Below the pieces are notes generated by a model, which saw nothing but the letters and a program-made list of their open reading frames with translations, made no database searches and was not told the DNA's origin. Both the position numbers and the translations under genes were made by a program. 20,506 bases of DNA from Pigoraptor chileana (Eukaryota > Opisthokonta > Filasterea). Shown here piece after piece: positions 1 through 15,131 of the stretch (the stretch's first letter is position 1; every line of letters starts with the position of its first letter). The stretch covers positions 1-20,506 of the forward strand of contig CALSCR010002420.1 in NCBI GenBank assembly GCA_943704495.1, given 5' to 3'.

Positions 1-136
1 CACACACACGCACACGCACACGCACACACACACACACGCACACACACACACACACACGCACACGCACACGCACACACACGCACACGCACACACACACACA
101 CGCACGCACACACACACGCACACACACACACACACT
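1..136. repeat. CA/CG dinucleotide microsatellite
   Basis: The window opens with about 136 bp of (CA)n in which CG steps are interspersed roughly every 6-12 bases. The repeat runs off the left edge, so its full length is unknown. It is non-coding, and its interrupted pattern suggests an old array carrying many point changes. Confidence 0.95.
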
Positions 137-557
137 CGCACCAATTGCAACCGTGGTGACACTCAGTGGGCAGTGTCCGGGTGAGTAGCCACACCGGCTG
201 GTGCATGGCAACCGGTCGCTTTATACCGAGTGCTAAACAGGAAATATCTCCCCACGGCACACTATATATGGAAGGCAATTCCGTGCGTTGCTACACGCAA
301 CAGTGGTCACGTGGTGTGGGTGTCTGCACTCTAAAATCATTTTTGACTGACTGGCCCCGGTCATATTCTCATTTTCTGAATCCACGCACCATGGTCAAGA
401 AGCAACGCGAAGATTTCAAAGATTCACCCAATGTATTCCAAATAGTCATTCCGTAAGACTGCGCACTACGCACAGTGCATATCGGCAACGAACTGATTTG
501 ACAAGTTTGTTTAGTAGTCTCACCTGACCCGTCCATCAGACATCCACCGCCGTAAAG
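137..557 (+). promoter_or_regulatory. Upstream region of the 558-3214 gene
   Basis: No convincing gene lies in these 420 bases. They contain a CACGTG at 308-313, about 245 bp before the start codon, and a TATATAT stretch near 263-269. The 5' UTR and promoter of the following gene should lie here. The transcription start cannot be fixed from sequence. Confidence 0.45.
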
Positions 558-3214
558 ATGGGCTGCGCGCCGTCGAAATCGAATGCGATTGATCCCGCTG
601 CCTCGTGGAATGCGCCAACGACACAGGTAGTGCAAGCATCGGGCGTCACGATCCTTGTCCCGCAGGCTTCTGTTCCCGTGCCCGCGGTGGGCCCGCCGCC
701 GGTACCAATCACAGTCGGGTCCGCGCAGGCGTACAATCCGCCGCCCCCCGCACACGTTGTGACCGTGCCCCACGTTCCCATGCCCGTTGAAGGCGGGCCG
801 ATCGTCCAGTATGCCGGAGACATCCCGCGCCCGCCGTCGACTCATAGCGCGAGGGGCAGCATCACAGGCATCGAATCGTACCCACCGGCACAGGCAACAC
901 AGCAACAACGACCCCCGTCGACTCACTCGCGGCGGTCGGACGGCCAGAACTCTCTCGGAACAGATGGCATGCCCCCGCGCGGTGCATCTCGCTCGTCTCT
1001 TGCTGGAAAGGGTTCTCGGTTGGAAGAGTGCGCAAAATTGGAAGCCCGCATCCTGGACCTGGAATCGCGAAACATATCCAGCGATTACTCTGTCGCACAG
1101 GCGCGGGTCGCACATTATGACAGGCAACTTGCGGCTGCCGCTGAACGGATCCGGGAGCTTGAAAACCAGGCGTGGGTATATGCGCCTTCTAATTACAATG
1201 CCATCATTGTTGTAACTTCTTGGTTACAGCAAGGGCTCTCACTCTTGGTGACAGGTCTCTCGTGGAGACTTCAATTCGCTCACACGTTGCCTGCCATGTT
1301 CTGACAATTGTTTGTGGGACGACGCGTGCAGGATGAGCGAGTATATTGACGTCGTGCGCTTCCTCGGCCCGTCAACTGAGACGGCCATGGTTCACCTGTC
1401 GGGGCACGCACAGCAGCAGTTTGAGCGAGAGCAGTGGGAGTACGTCACGGCACTCAACAGGTGCGGTGTACATGTTGTCGCGGATGTGTGAAGCGTTTAG
1501 TGCAATCTGCTCTGTGCATGTTGCGTACATATGTGTGTGCATAGTATGCCTGGCGCATTCTTTGTTATTTTTGTTGATGGGATTCACGTGGGCCCCGGCC
1601 GCTGCTATTTCTTGACACTCTTTACGCAACCAACCATCTCACAATTGTGTTTCTCCGTCTATCGTTTTTCGTGTGTCCATTGCCCATTTGCTGTACTTAG
1701 GCTTGAGATCGCGAAGCACGAGACAGACAAGCTCGTTGCCGCGCGCACGCAGCTTGCTCAGGATATGCAGGCGATGTGGCTTGACATGGGCCAACTCCGG
1801 CAGTTGTACGAGGCCCAGGTACGGCAGTGCCACATATACCCCCGCTCCCTCATCGGCAGATAGCTTCCTTCGCAGTAGGATGCGCCGTCATATCTGGTGA
1901 TGGCGCCACTCCATATCATGGGTTTAGTCATACAATTCCCGCCAAAAGTCGATGTCGCATTATTCGAATTTAAACTGAAATCATCGTATTGAGAGTCACC
2001 CGGCCTTATTCAAACCCATCCCACAAACTGCACACTTTGGCGCGTTTTCATCCGCTTTGCAGGACTCGCTGCTGGGCCGCTTCAACGGAGTCGTGCAGCC
2101 GGACGGGTGTCCGTACTCGACGGCTGAGTGGCGCATGGAAATGGAGTCTGAGCAGCTTGCGGAGACGGTCAGCTTTGTTGCGCGTGCTAAATGCCAGTGG
2201 GACACTGTCTTTCTCCTTCTCTCCTCTGCCCACGGCTATCTTGACGACGCGGCGAGGCACCTGGAGTCGGCGCAAATCGCACCCTCGCACGGGCCGATTG
2301 CCGCCGCGCGGTCGCTTGTGGCGGATGCGGTGGCGGACATGTCGCTCGCACTTTCGTACATTCCAGTGGAGAACCTCCCCGGCCTCACGACGGCCAACAT
2401 CGACCAACTCAACGGCCTCACCATTTCGATCTTCCAGCACTATTTCGACCCCGCTGTTCTGCGCGCGGACGCCGAAACAATTTCAGCGGCGTCCGCGTCC
2501 GTGTTCACGGCGATGCAGTGGGCGGGCAACATGATTCGGGACGTCATTGTTCCGGACGTGCAAAAGGCAGAGGAGCGGTATGTCCGGAAGCGCGAGAAGC
2601 TCATGGAGGAGCGCCGTAATGTCGTCGCACGAGCAGAGACGCAGGCGTCCCTCGGTGCAGAGCTCTCGGCTCGGACTGGAAGTGTGCTGTCTATGAATTT
2701 GGCGCGGGATGACGACGGCGATCTCGCGCGTGCGGGCTCGTCAATGAGCATGCGGGAGGAATTTGACGCGCAGTCGGACAGCCGTCGCGGGTCGCAGCAG
2801 ACGGTGCTGCCCCCGAAGCCCACCCGCGAGCAGTTGTACGGCGACATTGAGGGGCTCCGGAGACGCCACGCCGAGGAGCGGGCAGAGCTGGACAGGGCAA
2901 AGGTGCGTTGTTGTTGTTCTGCTCGTTTAAGTTTTGTTTTTTCTTCTTTCTCCCTTTTCTTTGTTACGGGGGGAGGAGGGGAGGGGGTGTTGACTCTGTG
3001 TTTGAGATTTTCAATATTGTCGGTTCTTGTGTCCATTGGCACTGTTTTGACCATCGTACATCCTCACACCGTCACTTCCCCCCCTCAGGAAACCAACAAG
3101 GCGCGTCAGGAGGTGGCTTTGCGCGAGAAGCTCGTGCAAAAGCGCCTCAAGCGCATTATGGTTGAGGCTGAGCAGACGGGATCTCCGAAGGCGCGATCAA
3201 AGGCGACGGTCTGA
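558..3214 (+). CDS. Unrecognised lipid-anchored, helical/coiled-coil protein, five exons
   Basis: Exon model: 558-1171, 1332-1460, 1701-1818, 2063-2902, 3089-3214, giving 608 residues with every junction in frame and GT-AG. The start is supported by AAAGATGG and by the N-terminus MGCAPSKS, which fits N-myristoylation at Gly2 and palmitoylation at Cys3, so the protein is probably membrane-bound. Residues 35-125 are rich in proline, with PPPP, PPPVP and the heptad RPPSTHS occurring twice (91-97 and 118-124), possible SH3-binding or phosphorylation segments. Residues from about 155 onward are charged and helical, with coiled-coil character around 155-205, 245-290, 440-490 and 545-600. The middle (about 290-490) looks like a helical bundle with an alanine-rich core. 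I do not recognise the family and assign no reaction. The last intron (2903-3088) has no stop and keeps frame, so retention would only lengthen the protein, but its T/G-rich sequence and good splice signals favour splicing. Confidence 0.8.
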
Positions 3215-4112
3215 TTGTACCACTGCCGGTTCTGCGCTCTCTGTCTGTGCATGTCTGCATCTGTGCACCGGCACTGCCCATCCATCCAGACGACGGTGCC
3301 GTCCGTGCCAGCGCCAGCTGTTATCGTGTCGGCGGGTGTTGTCGTGTGCAATCGGGTTGACGAACGGATGACGCATGCATGCATAAGTTGGACTGTCCGG
3401 CTATTCTGTGACACGGCCATAGTTTAGGGGGGCCTGCGACAGTCGTCTTCAATTGTGTGCAGTTCGGCCGTCATGGGCCGTGCAGTTGACGGCAATGGCG
3501 CTTCGTCTTGCGTCTGTCGACATTTTCTGTTTGAATTTTGCTCTTTTTGCGAATTGCGTTTCCGCGCCGCGTATATGCGTACGATTTGAGTATTTTTCCT
3601 GTCACTTTCCTCCATTTGTTTCTAATTACGCTTCTCTTTTTTCGTCTGTGGCGTTGTCTTTTGGCAACAGTTCGAAGAAACCCCGCAAATAACATTATGC
3701 TGATGATTCCAACCGAAAGTAACGCAACATAAGCGCCCTCAAAATTTGCAAAAAAAATTCAATGTATTTCGTCTTAAGTGGCCCAACAACAAAAACGAAG
3801 AAACAACGCACGCGAAGATGACACCACACAAAGGCAATTCCCACAAACAGCGCCTTTACACTGGCAGCGCAGACTATGACACGCGGCCTGCTGTCAGTGG
3901 TCAACCCCGAGTGGACCAGAGAGGACAGACACCGCAGGAAACCAACGCACAAACACGGCACGCACGCACACATTCGGTGCAACCCCGCCGCAACAACGCC
4001 TGACACAAAAAACCGAAACATCCCGACGGCAAGCAAATGAAACGCCCGAGGGTCGGAATGCAGAACGATTGAAGAGGCATCCATTCAACATCTGAGGATG
4101 CGATTGATGGAA
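3215..4112. other. Convergent 3' spacer between two genes
   Basis: These 900 bases separate the stop of the plus-strand gene from the stop of the minus-strand GARS-AIRS gene, so both 3' UTRs must lie here. The middle (about 3520-3800) is T/A-rich. The open frames in it have no conserved motif, no start context and no splice-linked partner. I see no RNA gene or mobile element. Confidence 0.5.
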
Positions 4113-10263
<6,151 letters not shown>

Positions 10264-10733
10264 GGTTTGCAGTGCGTTCCAGTCGAGCCTATTCGACAAG
10301 CGCGCTGGATGCACAACTTGATGCAGCCGCGTATGTGGCAGATGTAGAGGCTGATTCGATCGTAAAGCACAACTGTGCGCATTGAGATGTCCATTCTTCA
10401 ACAGTTGCAGCACGTGCTGAAGCCAATCAAGCAAGGAAATTGGTGGCACGTGACGATTGATCGTGAATGACGTCAGTTAGAACACATCACGTGAGCTAAT
10501 TTGCGACGCAGTCTCCACGTGCTAAGCCTAGACTCTGAAACACGGCACGCACACAAACGCACAAACTCGCAATAATGACCCGTGTAAATTGCATCAATCC
10601 GCTTCTTTGTTTTAGAGATTTACTCGGAAAAGAATTATGGACTACTAAGCTGTGAATGTGTATGACTTAAAAAAACTCTTTTTCCTTGCGGTTCTGATAG
10701 AGCACAGCAGGGCCGACGGTCGGCCACGTGGAG
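10264..10733. promoter_or_regulatory. Divergent promoter region with five CACGTG motifs and a TGACGTCA
   Basis: This 470-bp spacer separates the start codons of GARS-AIRS (-) and LTV1 (+). Palindromic CACGTG (E-box/G-box) occurs at 10411-10416, 10447-10452, 10488-10493, 10516-10521 and 10725-10730. TGACGTCA (CRE-type) is at 10468-10475 and CCAAT at 10423-10427. Elsewhere in the window CACGTG appears about once per 1.4 kb, so five in 320 bp is a clear local excess. CACGTG is bound by bHLH-type factors. In animals MYC uses it to drive purine and ribosome-assembly genes, the two functions flanking this spacer. That this region controls both genes is inference. Confidence 0.6.
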
Positions 10734-13700
10734 ATGGTGTGTAGCACGAAATGTGCGGTTTGGTTAGCATTCGGAAACAAGAAAACACTTAATATCCTTA
10801 TTCATTTTGCCCCCAATGATTTTGATGAGCAAGAAAGATAATGTCACCTGCAGTGATTGGCCCGAATCCTCAGCTCTGTGCCCAGCACCAACTAATTTAT
10901 GTATGCGTATCGTGTGCGTTTGATTGCAGGGGAAGAAGCGATTTATCGATAAGAAGAATGCGGTGACATTCCAGGTTGTGCACCGCAGCCAGCGTGATCC
11001 GTTGCAGGCGGACGAAGAGAGCTCCAAGCGCGTTCTCGTGCCCCTCGGCCACAAGGGGTCGTCCTTTGCGCTCCCTGACGGCGTCGAGCCCGGCGACGAG
11101 GTGCGTCCCGTGCCCTGGCATAATCGGCTGATTGCACGCGCGCACATGACTTTCCAAACGCTGTTGATTGAGTGCATTATCTTTTTTGTGCGACGTGTTT
11201 CTCACCCCTTTTTATATGTTTTTGTTTTGTGTGTATTTTTGCGCTTTTGTAAACAGGACCAGTATTGCGATGATGACGACAGTGAGTACACAAGTGACGA
11301 TGGCGAGGATGACGGCGAGGGCTCACGTACCGAGGGCAGCGGTGTGCGGTCGTCAAAGGGCAAGGAGCGTGCATCCACGCATGCACCAAAGGGGGGCAAC
11401 AACGAGTTTCTGAAAAAGTCGGAGTACGCAGAGAACGGCATCTTTTACGACGATGATTACGATTACTCGCAGCATCTCAAGCCGATCGGAAAGCAGCCCG
11501 ACGCCACCTTTGTCGAGTCGGCAAAGGCACCAAAGAAGATTATTGTCGGCAAGGGCGTTTCGCTTCCCGCGGATATCTTCGCGTCCGACCGGGAAGACGC
11601 AATTGGTCTGCTCAACCGCGCCGCGCCTACATCAGGTGTGTGTGTGTGCGTGTGTCTTGGCTGGTCGTGTCGTTTTTGTTCACCGGAAGGAATTACCAGT
11701 GTGTCCCGTGATGATACCTTTGCGCCCTATCAAACCATGAGGGCAAAAAAATATTCAGAAATCACATTGTCTGACGGATCCATTCACTGCAATGTAATTA
11801 CTTCTCAGTTCTCGTATGAACGTATCAATGGTGAATTGTGTGTCTTACTCAATTCTTTTGCCTTTCCTCATTCCCTGTAATTTGACCCATGGCGTTTGTT
11901 TGTTTGTTTGTTTGTCGCTGTGGTTTTTGTTGTGTTTTGTGCGCTCTGTTTGCCGTGTGCGTCCTGTGCTTGTCGACAGGCCCTCAGCTCGATCTCGACC
12001 CGGAGATCCTTGCCGCGATGGAGGAAGCTGAAAATGCAGACGACCCCGAGGCCGATTTCGGTCTGGAAGAGGACTTCGTTGCCATGGCGCTGACGGAGGC
12101 TGAAGATGGTGCGTGCGTGCGTGCATTCTGCTGCTGTTAAGGTCTAAAGGCTAATATCATGCAATCTGCATGGTGTGTGTGTGTGTGTGTTAGAAGGCGA
12201 GCAGGCGTTCTCTCTCTTGCTGTAGTGATTGCGTATGTTTCGCGTTGGTCATATGCAACGTGGAGTGGCAGTGGAGCTGATTTGCCTGCCATCCCATTGC
12301 AGGTGCGTCGTACGATGTTGGCGCCTCGCACAATGTCAAGGCGGGCAAGGACGAGTACATGCGGAGTCTCGGCTTTGGCGGCGGCAAGAGGTGGGGGTCT
12401 GTGTGCGGTCTGTCATGTATTTGCAGTGACCTCAAGTGTCTCTCGTGTGTGGTTTGTTGCACATCACATGTCGGATGAACCCGTCTCACTGTATGCGACT
12501 GCACAATTTTCACACGTAATGAATGCAGCGGCAGTGACGATGAGTACGATGACGTCGAAAGTGGCGATGATGACGCCGACAGCGGCGATGACGCAGAGGA
12601 GGATGACGGCTTTGACGAGGACCCAAGCAAACTTCGACGGCGCTTTGGCAACGAAGAGACGCGATCGCGCTTCACAGAATACTCGATGACATCGTCTGTT
12701 ATTCGGCGCACGGAAGGTCTGATGCTGCTGGACGACCGATTTGAGCAGGTGCGTGCTGATTGCTGCTGTTTCTCACTGACATGTGCACGTGCGTGTATGT
12801 GTGTGTGTGTGTGTGCGGTGGTGAAAATGCCCCATATGTCTACCCTATGTCGTGAAATGTTGCTTATTGTGCAGGCTTGTGTGAGACATGTGTTGTCGTT
12901 GACGGAGCCAAATTGTGGCATTGTGTCTCACTCGGCCGTTATTTTCCGCTATTTTCAGCTTATGGCAGAGTATGACGAGGAGGAAATCGGCCCGCTCGAC
13001 TCTGAGGATCCTGGCGTGCAGGGACTTACCACAGACATGACAAAGTTTGATAAAATATTCGACGACTTTATCGAGCAGCGATCGATCGTGAAGCTTGAAG
13101 ATGCGATTAAAGGCGTCTCTGCGTCTGACCGAAAGCTTATTCTGGAGCGACAGAAGGAGCGCCATCTTGCTGCGATGAAGCGCGCGGGTCTTGACACGAG
13201 CAGCAAGACGGTGGTGTTCACACCCGAGGACAGCAAGAAGGCGGATAAGTTTGGAAATACGGTCGTGGAGGAAGGCGCGCAGGACGAGGAGAGTGATGGG
13301 GACGACGAACGCGGTGCGATGCCCGAGCGGTTTGTGATTGAGCCCAAGCCAGACAAGTGGGACTGCGAGTCGATTCTCAGTGGGTGTTACTGCTGCGATG
13401 GGCGCTGCTCCTCCTGTGTTGTTTTTGTTGTTCTTGTTGTTCTGTTCTTGTTGTTGTGTTTGCAATGCACGCCGAGTGTTACTGTTGGTGCGCAATGGGG
13501 TTCACAATGGCATCCGCCGTCACTCTCCACTTGTTCTTCCTGGTTGTTCTTTCCTCACTTTTCTTTGCTCTTGTTGCGCAGGCACTTACTCGAACCTGTA
13601 CAACCACCCGAAGCTGATCACGGAGCCGTCCAATGGGCGCAAGCGAATGCCCAAACAGGGCAGTGCGGACGCCAGCGGTGACGTCCCTGTGACGCCGACC

Positions 13701-14316
13701 ATCCGTCTCTCTGCAAAGACAGGCATTCCGCTCGGCGTGCTTCCGTCACGTGAGGCAAAGGGCCACAATGCCAAGGAAAGCGGGGACTCTGAGGGAGATG
13801 ACGACGAGGATGGAGATGACGATGGGCGCGGAGGTGAGAACTGCGGCCGCTGCATTGTCTTGCCACTGCGCGTGTCACTCACTGGTTGTGTCACTGTTAC
13901 GTCACTGCTTTTGTGCCACTTCTGGTTGGGCGACGTCTGACGGTATTGTGTCTCGTGGTTTTGCCATTTCAGGTGAAAATCTCGGCGTTGCGAGGCCAAA
14001 GCAGGAGACGGCGGAGGAGCGGAAGCTCAGGAAACAGGCTGTCAAGGCGGAACGAAGGGTAAGAGCATAGCGCGGTTGTGGATTTGGAACACACGTTTGT
14101 GTCGGGTTGCGTGCAGAGTATTCGTTTTCCTTGCATGCACACACACACACGCGCGCGCGCATACTGACCTAAACACATCTACTTGTAATCCACAAACCTT
14201 AGGATCGACGCGTGGTGAAGAAGGCGACCAAGGAAGTGTTTAAGAAGGAGGAACTTCGACAGGAGCAAGACGCCCTCTCGCGAAAGGCCAACGCCAGCGT
14301 CAAAATCGCCCTATAA
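10734..14316 (+). CDS. LTV1: LTV1, 40S ribosomal subunit assembly/export factor, ten exons
   Basis: LTV1 acts in late 40S maturation in nucleus and cytoplasm. Exons: 10734-10736, 10930-11100, 11257-11635, 11980-12108, 12303-12390, 12529-12748, 12959-13379, 13582-13833, 13973-14058, 14203-14316, giving 620 residues. Family segments: KKRFIDKKNAVTF and VHRSQRDPL (18-26), FYDDDYDYSQHLK, FASDREDAIGLLNRAAP, PQLDLDPEILAA, RFTEYSMTSSVIRR (304-317), RFEQLMAEYDEEEIGPLD, KWDCES with STYSNLYNHPKL (471-482), SAKTGIP (514-520) and a basic C-terminal helix. It is longer than human (475) or yeast (463) LTV1 because of added acidic stretches, e.g. residues 59-80, 258-290 and about 535-555. The first exon is the weakest part: an ATG followed directly by a GTGTGT donor fits, so the coding part of exon 1 would be the start codon alone. 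Intron 2 (11101-11256) has no stop and keeps frame. Intron 3 (11636-11979) carries snoRNA copy B. Confidence 0.95.
11703..11788 (+). ncRNA. Candidate intronic box C/D snoRNA, copy B
   Basis: Lies in LTV1 intron 3, sense orientation, 67 nt after the donor and about 190 nt before the acceptor. C box GTGATGA at 11708-11714, D box CTGA at 11771-11774. GTCC (11703-11706) pairs with GGAT (11776-11779), 4 bp including one G-U, with one C-C mismatch next to the boxes. The guide CAGAAATCACATTGT (11756-11770) directly abuts the D box and is complementary to ACAAUGUGAUUUCUG, as in copy A. It is 84/86 identical to copy A, and similarity ends at both borders. The two differences lie in an A-rich stretch outside boxes, stem and guide. 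Introns of ribosome-assembly genes are classic snoRNA hosts. Expression is unproven. Confidence 0.72.
11894..11914. repeat. (GTTT)n microsatellite
   Basis: Five GTTT units in LTV1 intron 3, between the snoRNA and the acceptor. Shorter GT runs lie at the intron's 5' end (11636-11655) and in later LTV1 introns (about 12174-12190 and 12797-12814). Confidence 0.9.
14139..14160. repeat. Compound (CA)n(CG)n microsatellite
   Basis: Six CA units pass directly into five CG units inside the last LTV1 intron (14059-14202). The alternating purine-pyrimidine run is of the type that can form left-handed DNA. Confidence 0.9.
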
Positions 14317-14843
14317 CACTCTTTTGTGAGCATTGGTTGCACTTGCGTGGCGTGGCGTGGCGTGGCGCGTGCGCTTGCAGCGTTTGGCGTGTCGTTTTGC
14401 GTTGTCTCTGTTTTGTTCGTCTCGCTGTGATGTGGCTATTCTTGGTCGCCCATCAAGGAAAAAGCAGGCGTGCACAGTGAGTTGTGATGGGAATTGTGTG
14501 CCGAAGTGGGTCATCGCTCGACCGGTTGCCCATCACCTGTGTCGGGACGCTGTGCTCTGTATAAAGTCGATAATAAATCACCTCTTGATACAACTATGTG
14601 GGCGTATTCGGAATGTTCGTCGCACTGATACAAATGTGCGCACGTGGTCAAAGAATGCAAGCTCAAATTCATCACCAAGTAAAAGGGCAGGGGTCCAGTC
14701 AATTATACTGCTGTTTGCATATACTTTCGTGAGAGTCTGTGCCTTCAATTTCCTGTTTTCGTTGCTCAATACGACTGATTATTCAGGCAGACAACACATA
14801 CATACGCACAGGCACAGACACAGACACACAGACATAGACATAG

Positions 14844-14878
<35 letters not shown>

Positions 14879-15131
14879 AACACACACGGCATGTGCAGTT
14901 GGATAATCAAGGGCCAGCAATTGACTATTAGGGCAGAACCCGCTTTATCAACAAATACCTATCGAGTCCAACAGGACGATAGACAGACCAACGGGGACGC
15001 ACGCGCGCACAAAAAGGGCAAACAAAAACAAAAACCATTTTTAAAAAAACCGAAGACAACACTCGCGCACACACACACACATACATCCATTGACACGGGC
15101 ATGCGGATGAGCAAGAGCAACGCACGCGTGC
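14317..15131. other. Convergent 3' spacer between LTV1 and endophilin
   Basis: About 815 bases with no convincing gene. They hold a (GCGTG)4 tandem at 14345-14367, an AATAAA at 14572-14577 that could be the LTV1 polyadenylation signal, a (CA)n-(TA)n compound microsatellite at about 14845-14879, and a short CA run near 15066-15080. Both 3' UTRs should end here. Confidence 0.55.
14845..14879. repeat. Compound (CA)n(TA)n microsatellite
   Basis: Five CA units run into about 13 TA units in the spacer between LTV1 and the endophilin gene. It is the most AT-rich simple repeat in the window. Confidence 0.95.

Noticed and set aside
369-1127. Long open frame antisense to exon 1 of the 558-3214 gene.
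   Set aside because: It mirrors the GC-rich codon pattern of the sense exon, has arginine-rich composition typical of a shadow frame, and lacks any recognisable motif.
1900-1980. GTGATGG ... CTGA pair in intron 3 of the 558-3214 gene, resembling a C/D snoRNA.
   Set aside because: The C box is imperfect, there is no terminal stem, and the sequence before CTGA matches no rRNA segment I know.
10820-10929. Alternative LTV1 start from ATGs near 10816-10830 (reading MSKKDN).
   Set aside because: It requires a GTCACC donor unlike any other in the window and leaves an 88-nt intron. The ATG followed by GTGTGT at 10734 fits better, though only moderately.
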